Below are positions 52,536 to 62,751 of a DNA stretch of 64,000 nt, piece after piece; positions within the stretch are counted from its first letter, which is position 1, and the number at the start of each line of letters is the position of its first letter. The stretch is from NCBI GenBank assembly GCA_001800135.1, contig MGUU01000011.1, positions 72,842-136,841 on the forward strand, given 5' to 3'. Under the pieces are notes generated by a model. That model worked only from the letters and a program-made list of their open reading frames with translations, was not told the DNA's origin and searched no databases. Position numbers and translations under genes: made by a program. Origin of the DNA: Elusimicrobia bacterium RIFCSPLOWO2_02_FULL_39_32 (GTDB taxonomy: Bacteria > Elusimicrobiota > Elusimicrobia > 2-02-FULL-39-32).

Positions 52536-54272
52536 TCAAGCCATATCTACAATAATGTCGTCCAACCCTGCCCCGGCTGGAACCATGGGGAACACTTTTT
52601 CTTCTGGATGTATGATCACATCCAAAATTACAGGAACTTTTGAATCCAGAGCCTGCTTTAGAGCCCCTTCCACCTCTTCCTTATGAGTTAAACGCAAGCC
52701 CAAAGCGCCATAAGCTTCCGCAAACTTAACAAAGTCAGGAATATACTTTAAAGATCTTGGATCCGGCTCATTCTCTTTTGTGCGCCGGCCCCCCTGCGCT
52801 GTTAAGCAGGAAGCGGAAAAACGTTCCTTATAAAAAAGCTCTTGCCATTGACGCACCATGCCTAAATAATAATTATTTAAAATAATCACGATCACCTTTA
52901 CGTTTTCATGGATCGCTGTAGCCATTTCACTCATGGTCATTTGAAAAGAACCATCTCCATCAATGCAGATCACAGGCTTTTCAGGAAAAGCGAGCTTAGC
53001 CCCAATGCTGGAAGGAAACCCATACCCCATGGTGCCTAACCCGCCGCTCGTTAAAAAATGGCGCGGGTATTTGCAAGGATACCACTGCATGGCCCACATT
53101 TGGTGTTGACCCACGCCAGTGGTAATAATAGCTTCCCCTTTAGTCAAACGATGAAGTTCTTGAATCACATACTGAGGTTTTATAAAAGGATCTTTTCCCT
53201 GATCTTCTTTATAGCTAAAAGGATGCTTTTTGTCCCATTCCTTAATTTGTTCAATCCAGGGCTTATGATTTTTCTCCGGCATTTGATCATTTAATTCTTT
53301 TAAAACAGTTTTTAAATCTCCCACCACAGGAACATCCACAGCCACGCTTTTGCCAATATTGGCAGGATCAATGTCAAAATGAATTTTTTTAGAATGAGGA
53401 GAAAAACTAGAGAGTTTTCCTGTGACTCGATCGTCAAACCGCGCCCCGCAAGAAATCATTAAATCGCATTTTTGCATGGCAGTGTTAGTAGAATACTTGC
53501 CGTGCATTCCTAAAGGTCCTAAATAAAGAGGATGGTCAAAAGGCATTGCGCCGTTAGCCATTAAAGTTGTGGCTACCGGAATATTTGCTTTTTCCGCCAA
53601 AGTTCTTAATTCTTTGGTTGCTCCAGAAAGAATGGTTCCACCTCCCACATAAAGCAAAGGACGTTCAGCTGCTTTAATAAGCTCTAAAGCTTTTTTAATT
53701 TGCAGAGGGTGACCTTTAATCGTAGGTGAATAAGAACGAATAGAAATTTTTTCAGGATAACTAAATTCAATTTTTGCCCGCTGAATATCCACCGGCACAT
53801 CAATATGCACTGGGCCAGGCCGTCCCGTAGAAGCGATATAAAACGCTTCCCGAATCACATGAGCCAAATCCTTCACATCTTTTACTAAATAATTATGTTT
53901 GGTCACAGGACGCGTGCAGCCAATCGCATCCGCTTCTTGGAAAGCGTCAGAGCCTATCACATCGGTTCTCACTTGTCCTGTAATCGCCACTAAAGGGATA
54001 GAGTCCATATGAGCTGTAGCAAGACCGGTCACAAGATTAGTGGCTCCGGGCCCAGAGGTAGCTGTGCAAACCCCAACCTTGCCTGTAGAGCGAGCATACC
54101 CATCTGCCATGTGAGAAGCTCCCTGCTCATGACGAGTAAGAATCAGTCTTATCTTTGAATCGTAAAGCTTGTCAAAAAAGGGAAGATTACAGCCTCCTGG
54201 AATTCCAAAAATAAATTCCACTCCCTCTCTTTCCAAACACTCTACAATGATTTCAGCGCCTGTTTTTTCCAT
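52536..54272 (-). CDS. ilvB: Acetolactate synthase large (catalytic) subunit
   Basis: Thiamine diphosphate- and FAD-dependent condensation of pyruvate, first step of branched-chain amino acid synthesis. The ThDP-activating Glu lies in ILTRHEQGASHMADGYAR near residue 48. FAD-domain motifs LGMHGKYSTNTAMQKCDLMISCGARFDDRVTG follow, and the ThDP-binding GDGSFQMTMSEMATAIHENVKVIVIILNNYYLGMVRQWQ near 430-475. Length 578 is typical. Its ATG directly follows the stop of the ilvD-like gene. Confidence 0.97.
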   Translation of the reverse strand: MEKTGAEIIVECLEREGVEFIFGIPGGCNLPFFDKLYDSKIRLILTRHEQGASHMADGYARSTGKVGVCTATSGPGATNLVTGLATAHMDSIPLVAITGQVRTDVIGSDAFQEADAIGCTRPVTKHNYLVKDVKDLAHVIREAFYIASTGRPGPVHIDVPVDIQRAKIEFSYPEKISIRSYSPTIKGHPLQIKKALELIKAAERPLLYVGGGTILSGATKELRTLAEKANIPVATTLMANGAMPFDHPLYLGPLGMHGKYSTNTAMQKCDLMISCGARFDDRVTGKLSSFSPHSKKIHFDIDPANIGKSVAVDVPVVGDLKTVLKELNDQMPEKNHKPWIEQIKEWDKKHPFSYKEDQGKDPFIKPQYVIQELHRLTKGEAIITTGVGQHQMWAMQWYPCKYPRHFLTSGGLGTMGYGFPSSIGAKLAFPEKPVICIDGDGSFQMTMSEMATAIHENVKVIVIILNNYYLGMVRQWQELFYKERFSASCLTAQGGRRTKENEPDPRSLKYIPDFVKFAEAYGALGLRLTHKEEVEGALKQALDSKVPVILDVIIHPEEKVFPMVPAGAGLDDIIVDMA

Positions 54273-55862
54273 CTAAATTAATTTTGCTCCTTGAACGGTT
54301 GAAGAAACATGTTTTAAATAACGGTGCAGCAAACTATTTTTTGGTTCTGACGTTTGAGCTTTCCAACGGGAAAGCCTCACTTTAATCTCTGTTTCTGTTA
54401 AACGAGCTGTCAATGTCCCTTCTAAAAAATTCCAAATGATAGTGTCCCCATCTTCCAAAATAGAAAATGCGCCGCCCACAGCTGCTTCCGGACATATATG
54501 AGAAATGACAGGAGTTTTCCCTGAATTAGGCATCCTGCCGTCTGTTAAAATTGCGACATCTTCCTCTAAATCCATGGTGGATAGCGCTGCCTTTAAGCCC
54601 TCTAAAGCAGGCATGCCAGGGGTTCCTCTAGGCCCAGCATAACGCACAGCTAAAATCTCTCCCTTTTTAATTTTTTTATTTAGAACCGCTTCTATACAAG
54701 CTGCTTGACTATTAAAAACTTTTACTTTTCCAGAATAAGAAAGCCAATTTTCTTTTAATGCGGAAACTCTGAAAAGCGCTCCTTCTTTTGCTAAAGAGCC
54801 ATAAAGAATTTTAAGTCCCCCATATTTTTTAACAGGGTTATTCACTTTAAATGAACTACGCATCTCGTGGCTTGCTTTGGCGATATCCACGATATTTTTT
54901 CCCATCACCGTAGGGCTAGGCTTTAAAAAACTGTAAAGAGCGCTAAGAAGAGGCGCTAAACCTCCGCATTTCTCAAACTCAGCCAAACTCAAATTCCCGG
55001 AACGGTCCATGCCAATGAGTTGCGGCACTTTTGAAAATTGACTAAAAGTCGCCAATGGCAATGGCACTCCTGCTTCCTGAGCCAGGGCCGCCAAATGCAA
55101 TACGGTTTCAGAACTGCCGCCTAAAGACATGTCAACAGCAATCGCATTATGAATGGAGGCTTCAGAAAAAAATCTTCGAACAGAAACTTTTTGTTTCACC
55201 ATTTCAAAAATTCTTTGCCCGCACCATTTAGCGCTTTCGTTTAAATCTTCGGAAAGAGCTAAAGCTTCCTGTTTTATAATCTTCTCTAGGCTTCCCATTT
55301 TCGCTAAACCAAATACTTCTAAAAGTAAAAGCATGGAACAGGAACTGTAGGGGAGCCCTAAAAATGAAGCCTCCTTATTTTCCGCATTTTCCGCAGCTGA
55401 ACTTCCATTATAAAGACGATTCCAACTGGAATAAGAGGGCATAAAAACTGCGGGAAGCCCTGAACGCACTGTTGCCATGAGCATGCCCACTAAAGAATTA
55501 ATGGACCAAGGGATCATCACCAATCCTGCTAAACGCTCTTCACACGCGATCATCTCAATTTGGTCTGCTGCCATGTCTCTGGATGGGAGATGATAAAATA
55601 AGGGAAGAGAAGCATGAGAAGATTTCTTCTGCCCGTTAGAAACAGTCAAATCAAGCTGATCTAAACTGCCGGAAATACCAAAAAAAACAGGAGCAAGGTC
55701 ACAAGAGGCGATATTGGTTTTTAATGCTTCCATAAACTGAGAATGCGACTCCAAAAATCTAGGAGAATTCCAGCCAATAATCCCAATGCGGGAATGTACA
55801 GCCTCTTTAAGCTGTAAAGGATTCTTCTGCTTCTTATTTTCTCTTTTCTTTTTTCTACCCAT
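54273..55862 (-). CDS. Degenerate IlvD/EDD-family protein, probably lacking dehydratase activity
   Basis: By fold and position this is a dihydroxy-acid dehydratase homologue (529 residues; usual ~550-570). HLPSRDMAADQIEM, MLMATVRSGLPAVFM, NAIAVDMSLGGSSETVLHLAALAQEAGVPLPL, YGGLKILYGSLAKEGAL, AGPRGTPGMP and TDGRMP..PEAAVGGAFSILEDGD align with IlvD. Metal-site residues are missing: CDGI is absent, CDK is Ser-Ile-Asn at about 120-122, and of CPGAGSC only one Cys (about 175) remains. The Glu of RYEGP is Ala and PEM is PAL. It should not bind the Fe-S cluster and Mg2+ normally. It starts with a very basic stretch (MGRKKKRENKKQKN) and sits between cimA and ilvB, so it is kept in a working operon. 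Confidence 0.82.
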   Translation of the reverse strand: MGRKKKRENKKQKNPLQLKEAVHSRIGIIGWNSPRFLESHSQFMEALKTNIASCDLAPVFFGISGSLDQLDLTVSNGQKKSSHASLPLFYHLPSRDMAADQIEMIACEERLAGLVMIPWSINSLVGMLMATVRSGLPAVFMPSYSSWNRLYNGSSAAENAENKEASFLGLPYSSCSMLLLLEVFGLAKMGSLEKIIKQEALALSEDLNESAKWCGQRIFEMVKQKVSVRRFFSEASIHNAIAVDMSLGGSSETVLHLAALAQEAGVPLPLATFSQFSKVPQLIGMDRSGNLSLAEFEKCGGLAPLLSALYSFLKPSPTVMGKNIVDIAKASHEMRSSFKVNNPVKKYGGLKILYGSLAKEGALFRVSALKENWLSYSGKVKVFNSQAACIEAVLNKKIKKGEILAVRYAGPRGTPGMPALEGLKAALSTMDLEEDVAILTDGRMPNSGKTPVISHICPEAAVGGAFSILEDGDTIIWNFLEGTLTARLTETEIKVRLSRWKAQTSEPKNSLLHRYLKHVSSTVQGAKLI

Positions 55863-55905
55863 GTTTTTTAAAAACTATAAAAAAATAATTATAGCATTTT
55901 AAATC

Positions 55906-57489
55906 TTATTCTACCCCATCTTTTAATAATTTATATTCAATGGAATCCACCAAAGCTTTCCAAGAAGCTTCAATGATGTTTTCCGAAACCCCAATACAGC
56001 CCCACTCATCCTTTTCATCTCTAGATTCAATATACACCCTTACTTTGGCTTTAGTGCCTGCCTGGGCATTGATCACCCGCACCTTAAAATCAGTTAAGGA
56101 CATTGTTTTTAAAGAAGGATAAAATTTTTCCAGAGCTTTTCGCAACGCATTATCTAACGCATTCACCGGGCCGTCCCCTTCAGCTACCGACTGTTGGGAC
56201 ACTCCCATCACTCTTAATTTTAGCTCTGCTTTTGAAACCACTTTACCCTCTGCTTTTTGTTTTTCATCGCTCACCTTAAAACCGATTAACTCAAAAAAAG
56301 TCTTATGCTGGTTTAAAGCCTTGCGCACTAAAATCGCAAAGGATGCTTCTGCGCCTTCAAATTGATACCCTTGATGCTCCATTTTTTTAATGGTGTCAAT
56401 CACCTGTTTAACTAAACTCGTATTTTTAGAAAAATCTAATTTTAATTCCTTTGCTTTTAACAATACATTCGCTTGCCCGGAAAGTTCTGAAATCAAAATT
56501 CTGCGCGTATTGCCCACAATGGCAGGGTCTATATGTTCATAAGTTTGGATATGGCGGGCCATGGCAGAAACATGCACTCCTCCTTTGTGCGCAAAAGCGG
56601 AAAAACCCACATAAGGCTGATGATCGTTTGGCACAATATTGGCGATTTCAGAAACATACCGAGAAATCTCGGTTAGAGATTGAAGCTGTTCCTCTGACAA
56701 TACAGAGATTCCTAACTTCAACTTTAAATTAGCAATAATGGAAACAAGGTTTGAGTTGCCGCACCTTTCTCCATAACCGTTGATGGTTCCCTGAACTAAA
56801 CTGCAGCCTTCTTCCACAGCTGTAATGGCATTCGCTACAGCGCAATCAGAATCATTATGGGTATGCACTCCCAAAGCTAACTTGGGGTAAGAACTTCTAA
56901 CTTTTTTTACAATCTCTGCGATTTGAGAAGGGATGGAGCCTCCGTTAGTATCGCATAAAGTGATATTGCTAGCGCCTGCTTTTTTTGCAGAAGCGATGGT
57001 GGCTAAAGCATACTCCGGGTTAGCTCTAAAACCATCAAAAAAATGTTCCGCGTCATAAATGACTTCCAATTCTTTGGATTTTAAATATCGGACTGAATCA
57101 TAAATCATCTTTAAATTATCTTGTAAAGAGGCTCTTAAAGCATGGATCACCTGAAAGTCCCAGGACTTTCCAAAGATGCAAGCGCAAGGAGTTTTTACCC
57201 TTAGAATGCTTTTAAGGTTGGGATCTTGTTCCGCTGTTTTATCTTTTCTGCGAGTAGAGCCAAAAGCTGTTAATTTAGAAAATTTCAATTTAAGTTTTCT
57301 TGCTTGTTTAAAAAAAACTTCATCTTTAGGATTCGATCCTGGCCAGCCTCCTTCAATGTAATGGATGCCCAGCCGATCTAAAGCCAAAGCGATTTTGAGC
57401 TTATCTTCTACGGAAAAAGAGACCCCAGCCCCTTGAGATCCATCCCGCAGAGTGGTATCAAAAAGTTTTACTTCTCTTTTTTCTATCAT
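55906..57489 (-). CDS. cimA: Citramalate synthase
   Basis: Condenses pyruvate and acetyl-CoA to (R)-citramalate, opening the threonine-independent route to 2-oxobutyrate and isoleucine. HMGL-like barrel with [14 protein letters not shown] near residues 9-22, [13 protein letters not shown] and the metal His pair in [16 protein letters not shown]. The C-terminal regulatory (LeuA-dimer) domain begins near 400 ([27 protein letters not shown]). [11 protein letters not shown] and the 527-residue length fit CimA better than LeuA. It overlaps lysC by four bases and precedes the ilv genes, consistent with isoleucine supply. Confidence 0.92.
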   Translation of the reverse strand: MIEKREVKLFDTTLRDGSQGAGVSFSVEDKLKIALALDRLGIHYIEGGWPGSNPKDEVFFKQARKLKLKFSKLTAFGSTRRKDKTAEQDPNLKSILRVKTPCACIFGKSWDFQVIHALRASLQDNLKMIYDSVRYLKSKELEVIYDAEHFFDGFRANPEYALATIASAKKAGASNITLCDTNGGSIPSQIAEIVKKVRSSYPKLALGVHTHNDSDCAVANAITAVEEGCSLVQGTINGYGERCGNSNLVSIIANLKLKLGISVLSEEQLQSLTEISRYVSEIANIVPNDHQPYVGFSAFAHKGGVHVSAMARHIQTYEHIDPAIVGNTRRILISELSGQANVLLKAKELKLDFSKNTSLVKQVIDTIKKMEHQGYQFEGAEASFAILVRKALNQHKTFFELIGFKVSDEKQKAEGKVVSKAELKLRVMGVSQQSVAEGDGPVNALDNALRKALEKFYPSLKTMSLTDFKVRVINAQAGTKAKVRVYIESRDEKDEWGCIGVSENIIEASWKALVDSIEYKLLKDGVE

Positions 57490-58709
57490 GATTTAGAATT
57501 TAAATTAAACGCCTTGTGCAAAACTTTAACCGCCTTTTCACAATCTTCTTCTTTCAGCACGCAAGCCACTTTAATCTCTGAGGTGGAAATCATCTCAATA
57601 TTAATCTTTGCTTTTGCTAAAGTTTGAAACATCTTAGCAGCCACACCCGGATGGCTTCTCATGCCCACTCCCACAATTGCGACCTTTGCCACTTTTTCCT
57701 CGCATAAAATATCTTTAGCGCCCAATTCCTCTTTTACTTTTTCTAAAATGGGCATGGCCTTTTTTAGATCTGTGCGCGCTACTGTAAAAGAGATGTCATT
57801 AGAAAATCCACTGGCTGCGGACTGAATAATCATGTCCACATTAATTCTGACATCCGCTAAAGCTCCAAAAATTTTAGCAGCCACTCCCGGACGATCTTCA
57901 ATTTCTAATATAGAAAGTTTTGCCTGATTCCTGTCAAATGCAATGCCTGAAACCACCACATCTTCCATGCCCCTCACCTCCCTCACGATCCATGTTCCTT
58001 CATCCTCTAAAAAAGTAGAACGAACATGGAGCTCCACATTATATTTTTTAGCCACTTCAATAGAACGAGCCTGCATCACTTGAGATCCAGCTCCAGCTAA
58101 TTCCAACATTTCATCATAAGAAATTCTATCTAACTTCTTTGCTTCTTTCACAACTCGAGGATCTGCGGTATAAACCCCTTTTACATCTGTATAAATTTCA
58201 CAACGATCCGCGCTGATAGCGGCAGCCAAAGCCACTGCGGTTAAATCTGACCCGCCCCTGCCTAAAGTAGTTATATCCTGGTTCGGATTCATTCCTTGAA
58301 ACCCGGCCACAATCACTACCTTGCCTTTAGCCAATTCTGAATGAATTTTTGTTGGCAATATTTTTGTGATCCGCGCGCGCGTATGATTTGCATCCGCATA
58401 AATGCCAGCTTGCGGGCCAGTCAAAGAAACCGCATCTGTATTAAAAGAATGAAGCGCCATGGAAAGCAACGCGATAGAGACCTGTTCTCCTGTTGCCAAA
58501 AGCATGTCTAACTCCCGCTCTGAAGGGGAATCAGTAATTCTGTGCGCCATTTCCAAAAGATCGTCTGTGGTATCTCCTGGGGCAGAAACCACAACCACCA
58601 CATGATCTCCTAACTTTCTAGCCACTTTAATCCTAGAAGCGACCCTTTTTATTTTTTCCGCATCTGCTACAGAAGAGCCGCCAAATTTCATGACCACCTG
58701 CTTTAACAT
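57486..58709 (-). CDS. lysC: Aspartate kinase
   Basis: Phosphorylates aspartate, the entry to lysine, threonine, methionine and diaminopimelate. The kinase domain starts [68 protein letters not shown] is near-invariant. Two C-terminal ACT domains (about 265-330 and 340-405) imply feedback control by lysine and/or threonine. Length 407 matches the class of Bacillus/Corynebacterium-type enzymes, which often carry an internal start for a beta subunit. It overlaps thrB by seven bases. It feeds the dapA-lysA genes elsewhere in the window. Confidence 0.96.
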   Translation of the reverse strand: MLKQVVMKFGGSSVADAEKIKRVASRIKVARKLGDHVVVVVSAPGDTTDDLLEMAHRITDSPSERELDMLLATGEQVSIALLSMALHSFNTDAVSLTGPQAGIYADANHTRARITKILPTKIHSELAKGKVVIVAGFQGMNPNQDITTLGRGGSDLTAVALAAAISADRCEIYTDVKGVYTADPRVVKEAKKLDRISYDEMLELAGAGSQVMQARSIEVAKKYNVELHVRSTFLEDEGTWIVREVRGMEDVVVSGIAFDRNQAKLSILEIEDRPGVAAKIFGALADVRINVDMIIQSAASGFSNDISFTVARTDLKKAMPILEKVKEELGAKDILCEEKVAKVAIVGVGMRSHPGVAAKMFQTLAKAKINIEMISTSEIKVACVLKEEDCEKAVKVLHKAFNLNSKS

Positions 58710-59647
58710 AAACTTTGCGCCCCTTTAAAATCAAAATCTAAAATAAAACTAGAAGCTTTTTTTCCATATTTTAAAAATCCTTTTTCCATTGCTTCTCCTA
58801 CTTTTTTCGCGTTTTTAGGATAAGCAAAAGCTAACACTGAAGGGCCTGCTCCAGAAAGAGCCATTCCCAATGCGCCTTGATCATAACCATTCTTAATCAC
58901 CTGATCAAATCCTGGAATTAATTTTTTCCGATAGTCCTGATGTAAACGATCCTGCATCGCTTCTTTTAAACAGCTAAAATTTTTTGTAGAAAAAGAAGCT
59001 AAAAAAAGAGCGGTCCTTTGCAGATTAAAAACCGCATCTTCTCTGGAAACATGTGAGGGCAAAATTTTACGGGCTTTCTCTGTAGAAAGCTCAAAATCCG
59101 GAAGACAAACAACTGCGCAAAGCTCCCTTGGCGGATTTAACTTTATCGCTTGAACTTCTCCGTCAACTAGACAAGAAGCAACTAATCCGCCCATCACTGC
59201 TGGAGCGGCATTGTCTGGATGACCTTCCATGGCAGCAGCTAAATTTAAAATCTCCTTTTGATTTAAAAAATGTTTAAACAAACCATTGCCTGCTAAAATC
59301 CCGCCTACTCGGGCCCCAGCGCTAGAACCTAACCCCTTAGCCAAAGGGATTTTATTTTCTAGCTTTAAATAAAAAGAAAAAGATTGAATAGGAAACCCTT
59401 TTTTCTTCAATACCTTTTGGATCCCTTGCCAAACCACATTGGATTCATCTTCTGGTAAAGAGCCTTTGCCTTCCCCTTTGATTTCAATGGTTAATAAATG
59501 TTTGCGATCTTGGTTCTTAACGGTTTTTTTTTCGCAAAAGAGCTCAATCGTATTATAAAGAGTAAGCGCGATCCCTAATGCGTCAAACCCTGACCCTAAA
59601 TTACCAGAAGTCGCTGGGACTCTAACTTTAATTTGCTTTTTAAGCAT
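58703..59647 (-). CDS. thrB: Homoserine kinase
   Basis: GHMP kinase making O-phosphohomoserine for threonine. [26 protein letters not shown] at the N terminus, the ATP loop [21 protein letters not shown] near residues 100-120, [16 protein letters not shown], and the C-terminal [15 protein letters not shown]. Length 314 is typical. Overlaps both thiE and lysC; hom and thrC are not in the window. Confidence 0.95.
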   Translation of the reverse strand: MLKKQIKVRVPATSGNLGSGFDALGIALTLYNTIELFCEKKTVKNQDRKHLLTIEIKGEGKGSLPEDESNVVWQGIQKVLKKKGFPIQSFSFYLKLENKIPLAKGLGSSAGARVGGILAGNGLFKHFLNQKEILNLAAAMEGHPDNAAPAVMGGLVASCLVDGEVQAIKLNPPRELCAVVCLPDFELSTEKARKILPSHVSREDAVFNLQRTALFLASFSTKNFSCLKEAMQDRLHQDYRKKLIPGFDQVIKNGYDQGALGMALSGAGPSVLAFAYPKNAKKVGEAMEKGFLKYGKKASSFILDFDFKGAQSLC

Positions 59648-60317
59648 AACGCCCTATGGTTTCTCTCAAGGAATGAACAGAACCTTGAATATCCTCGCTT
59701 GCAAATACCGCTCTCACCACAGCTATGGCCTTTGCTCCTGCTTTTAAAACCTGCTCTATATTGGTTGGGTCAATTCCGCCGATAGCAAAAAATGGGATGT
59801 GAATTCTTTTCCTATATTCTTTTATTAATTCCAACCCTACCGCAGCGCGATCCGGTTTTGTAGGAGTGGCAAAAATTGGGCCGCAGCCTAAATAATCCGC
59901 GCCTTCTTCTTCAGCTTTTAAGGCTTGCTCTAAAGAATGGGTGGAACATCCTAAGAGAAAAGGAACCTCTTCTTTTAAATAGGAACTTCCATAAAACTGA
60001 TTCACAATTTTCCGCGCATCTGGCAAAGGACAATCCTCCTGCCCCAGATGCGCTCCATCCGCGCCAGAAGCAAGCGCCAAATCTAAACGGTCATTGACAA
60101 TAAAAAGAGCTCCATAAAGGTGGCAAAGTTCCTTTAAGGATTTGGCTAAAAAAAGAAATTCTTTAGAAGAAAGTTGCTTTTCTCTTAGCTGAATGACTTC
60201 AGCCCCTCCCATCAAGGCTGCTTTTACCATTTCTAAATAGGTTTTACCGGGCTTTGGCTGAGCAGTAATAGCAACTAGTTTTGCGCGCTTTAATTTTTCT
60301 CTTGGGTTATCTTTCAT
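59640..60317 (-). CDS. thiE: Thiamine-phosphate synthase
   Basis: Joins the pyrimidine pyrophosphate and thiazole phosphate moieties. TIM barrel with VIQLREKQLSSKEFL (residues about 40-54), FIVNDRLDLALASGADGAHLGQEDCPLPDARKI, LLGCSTHSLEQALKAEEEGADYLGCGPIFATPTKPDRAAVGLE and FAIGGIDPTNIEQVLKAGAKAIAVVRAVF. Length 225 is normal. It follows a ThiD2-like gene by 33 bases; in some bacteria the two are one fused protein. Confidence 0.95.
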   Translation of the reverse strand: MKDNPREKLKRAKLVAITAQPKPGKTYLEMVKAALMGGAEVIQLREKQLSSKEFLFLAKSLKELCHLYGALFIVNDRLDLALASGADGAHLGQEDCPLPDARKIVNQFYGSSYLKEEVPFLLGCSTHSLEQALKAEEEGADYLGCGPIFATPTKPDRAAVGLELIKEYRKRIHIPFFAIGGIDPTNIEQVLKAGAKAIAVVRAVFASEDIQGSVHSLRETIGRYA

Positions 60318-60350
60318 TTGAATTTAACTATTCAACCTACAAAAATAGAA

Positions 60351-60782
60351 CTACAGGGCGATCTTCCCTTCGGGTTGAAGGTGATCGGAATCTTTTTCTA
60401 AATCGTAAATTCTATAACGAATTTCTTTAAATTTGGGAGCTGTTTTTTTAGAAAGCAATTTCCCATATTCTTCCAAAACTCTTAAAGACTCTTCACACCT
60501 CCTAAAATTCGCGCAGACCAAATCTTTAATTTTTTTTCTGTTACCTTCTTTAACGGTTCTACCCCTATCGTTTTGACTTTCCCTGGAAGAGATTAATTGC
60601 GGCAAAAATTTTCTTGTCATGCGATCTAAAGAGTGTCTTTGACCGCGGAACTGAAGAAATAAGGACTCTTTCTGCCAAACAAAACGAGCGGTATCTTCCA
60701 GAACCCTTAACCCCTCCCTGCAACGATTCAAATTCGCATCTAACACCCTTAAATATTGCTCAGGAATTTTTTCGCGTTTCAT
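60351..60782 (-). CDS. ThiD2-like protein (stand-alone domain usually fused to ThiE)
   Basis: 143 residues. YLRVLDANLNRCREGLRVLEDTARFVW opens the domain (residues 10-36), then FRGQRHSLDRMTRKFLPQLISSRESQNDRGRTV; a second ANFRRCEESLRVLEEYGKLL repeats the first motif in weaker form. It matches the ThiD2 family, found at the N terminus of some ThiE proteins and linked to hydroxymethylpyrimidine phosphate phosphorylation in thiamine synthesis. Separate from thiE here but next to it. It overlaps rfaE2 by four bases. Family call is good; the reaction is by analogy. Confidence 0.82.
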   Translation of the reverse strand: MKREKIPEQYLRVLDANLNRCREGLRVLEDTARFVWQKESLFLQFRGQRHSLDRMTRKFLPQLISSRESQNDRGRTVKEGNRKKIKDLVCANFRRCEESLRVLEEYGKLLSKKTAPKFKEIRYRIYDLEKDSDHLQPEGKIAL

Positions 60783-61264
60783 TGGGCATTGTTTGAACTA
60801 CGCCCATAAGACTTGATTATCTTTGTTACTAAGCTACTGGTAGAATAACCCTGAATCAAAGGAATGCGCGCTACTTTTAGAACATGATTCCTGCCCACAA
60901 TTTGTTCCAATGGGTAATCGCTTCCTTTTACAAGGATATCTGGTTTCAAAAGTTGAATTGTTTTTTCCGGGGTTTCCTCTGAAAAAAAAGTGACATAATC
61001 CACAATCTCCAATGCGGCAATGAGTTCTGCCCTTGCGCGTTCATTCACCAATGGCCTCAAAGGCCCTTTAATCCGCCTAACAGATTCATCTGAATTAAGA
61101 GCAACTACCAAAATATCTCCGCATTTTTTTGCTCCTTGCAACAAGCGCAGATGACCTAAATGTAAAAGATCAAAACAACCATTTGTAAAAACAATCTTTT
61201 TTTTATTTTTTTCCTTTTGCAAAATTTTGGCAAGGCGATTGCGGGAAACAATTTTTGTTTTCAT
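60779..61264 (-). CDS. rfaE2: D-glycero-beta-D-manno-heptose 1-phosphate adenylyltransferase
   Basis: Makes ADP-heptose for the LPS core. Nucleotidyltransferase fold with VFTNGCFDLLHLGHLRLLQGAKKCGDILVVALNSDESVRRIKGPLRPLVNERARAELIAALEIVDYV, in which HLGH is the active-site motif, and KPDILVKGSDY. Length 161 corresponds to the second half of HldE; the kinase half is not adjacent. Together with lpxA it supports an LPS-bearing outer membrane. Starts 131 bases after accC. Confidence 0.92.
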   Translation of the reverse strand: MKTKIVSRNRLAKILQKEKNKKKIVFTNGCFDLLHLGHLRLLQGAKKCGDILVVALNSDESVRRIKGPLRPLVNERARAELIAALEIVDYVTFFSEETPEKTIQLLKPDILVKGSDYPLEQIVGRNHVLKVARIPLIQGYSTSSLVTKIIKSYGRSSNNAQ

Positions 61265-61395
61265 GCATTTAATTTTAAAAATTTAAAGGGAAATCTTAAA
61301 GGACAACTTAAATGAACTTGGTTGCGCGAATCGAAATGAATTTTTTGAATCTAATGTCACTTCTGGAGTAAAAGCAAGAAAGGTGTAGAAAAAAT

Positions 61396-62751
61396 TCATC
61401 TTCCATTACCAAAAATATGTTTTGCCACAAAATTGGTGGTAATATCCCCATAACGAAAAGTATCATGTTCCAGCACTTTTTTATGAAAAGGAATGGTTGT
61501 TTTAATGCCTTCAATTTTAAATTCATCTAAAGCTCTTCGCATGCGAATAATAGTTGACTCCCTGTCCGTATGATTTACAATCACCTTAGCTATGAGAGAA
61601 TCGTAATAAGATGGCACGGTATAGCCTGCAAAAATATGGCTGTCAATTCTTACTCCAGGGCCTCCGGGGAAAATTACCTGTTCAATTTTTCCTGGGTTAG
61701 GCACAAACTCATGCTCTGGATCTTCCGCATTGATGCGGCATTCCATGGCATGCCCTCGAATCCGTATATCATCCTCATCAAAATCTAATCTTTCCCCTGC
61801 GCTCAAACGCACTTGCCATTCTACCAGATCTAAACCTGTGACCATTTCAGTAACAGGGTGTTCTACTTGAATGCGAGTGTTCATCTCCATAAAATAAAAA
61901 CGATCTTCTTTATCCAGTAAAAATTCTATGGTGCCTACTGTGGTATAACCAACTTCTTCCGCAATCTTACGCGCGGCTTTCCCTAATTTTTTTCTTAATT
62001 TAGAATCCACCTGAGGAGAAGGAGTTTCTTCAATCAGTTTCTGATACCTTCTTTGCACGGAACAATCCCTTTCCGGCAAATAAATTACTTTTCCCTCTTT
62101 GTCCGCTAAAATTTGAACTTCTACATGACGAGGCTCTTCAAAATATCGTTCCAAATAAACACTGCCATCTCCAAAAGATAGTTTAGCTTCATTAGAAGCC
62201 ATGCGAACCATCTCAATTAAAGCTTCTTCATGGGTCACAATCCTCATGCCTTTTCCGCCGCCACCGCCAGAAGCTTTTACAATCAAAGGATAGCCAATTT
62301 TTCTGGCAAGCTTTAAAAGGTTAGGATCTTCAGGAGTCACAGGATCCTCTGAGCCTGGGATCAGTTCTACTCCAGCCTTTCTTGCGATTTTTTTTGCCTG
62401 TATTTTGTTACCCATCATGGCAATCGCATCTTTACTGGGCCCAATAAAAGTAAGCTTATGAGCTTCGCAGACTTCTGCAAAATCTTCATTTTCTGAAAGG
62501 AATCCATAGCCAGGATGCACTGCGTCTGCTCCAGAAATTTCACAAGCAGAAATAATACTGGGGACATTTAAATAACTGTCTGAAGCAGGACCCGGTCCAA
62601 CGCATATGGATTGATCCGCATTTCTTACATGCAGGCTATCGCGATCCGCTTCCGAGTGGATAGTGACAGTTTGAATTCCCATTTCCCGGCAAGCGCGAAT
62701 CACCCGTAAAGCGATTTCCCCGCGATTAGCGATCAATATTTTTTTAAACAT
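61396..62751 (-). CDS. accC: Biotin carboxylase subunit of acetyl-CoA carboxylase
   Basis: ATP-dependent carboxylation of biotin on AccB, first step of fatty acid synthesis. KILIANRGEIALRVIRACREMGI at the start, the ATP-grasp loop KASGGGGGKGMRIV near residue 160, RDCSVQRRYQKLIEE, MEMNTRIQVEHPVTEMVTGLDLV and GHAMECRINAEDP. Length 451 is typical. Overlaps accB by eight bases. A pyruvate or propionyl-CoA carboxylase subunit is less likely given the accB partner. Confidence 0.96.
   Translation of the reverse strand: MFKKILIANRGEIALRVIRACREMGIQTVTIHSEADRDSLHVRNADQSICVGPGPASDSYLNVPSIISACEISGADAVHPGYGFLSENEDFAEVCEAHKLTFIGPSKDAIAMMGNKIQAKKIARKAGVELIPGSEDPVTPEDPNLLKLARKIGYPLIVKASGGGGGKGMRIVTHEEALIEMVRMASNEAKLSFGDGSVYLERYFEEPRHVEVQILADKEGKVIYLPERDCSVQRRYQKLIEETPSPQVDSKLRKKLGKAARKIAEEVGYTTVGTIEFLLDKEDRFYFMEMNTRIQVEHPVTEMVTGLDLVEWQVRLSAGERLDFDEDDIRIRGHAMECRINAEDPEHEFVPNPGKIEQVIFPGGPGVRIDSHIFAGYTVPSYYDSLIAKVIVNHTDRESTIIRMRRALDEFKIEGIKTTIPFHKKVLEHDTFRYGDITTNFVAKHIFGNGR

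Noticed and set aside
54273-55862. Calling this gene a functional ilvD
   Set aside because: Position fits, but most Fe-S and Mg2+ ligands of the family are absent.
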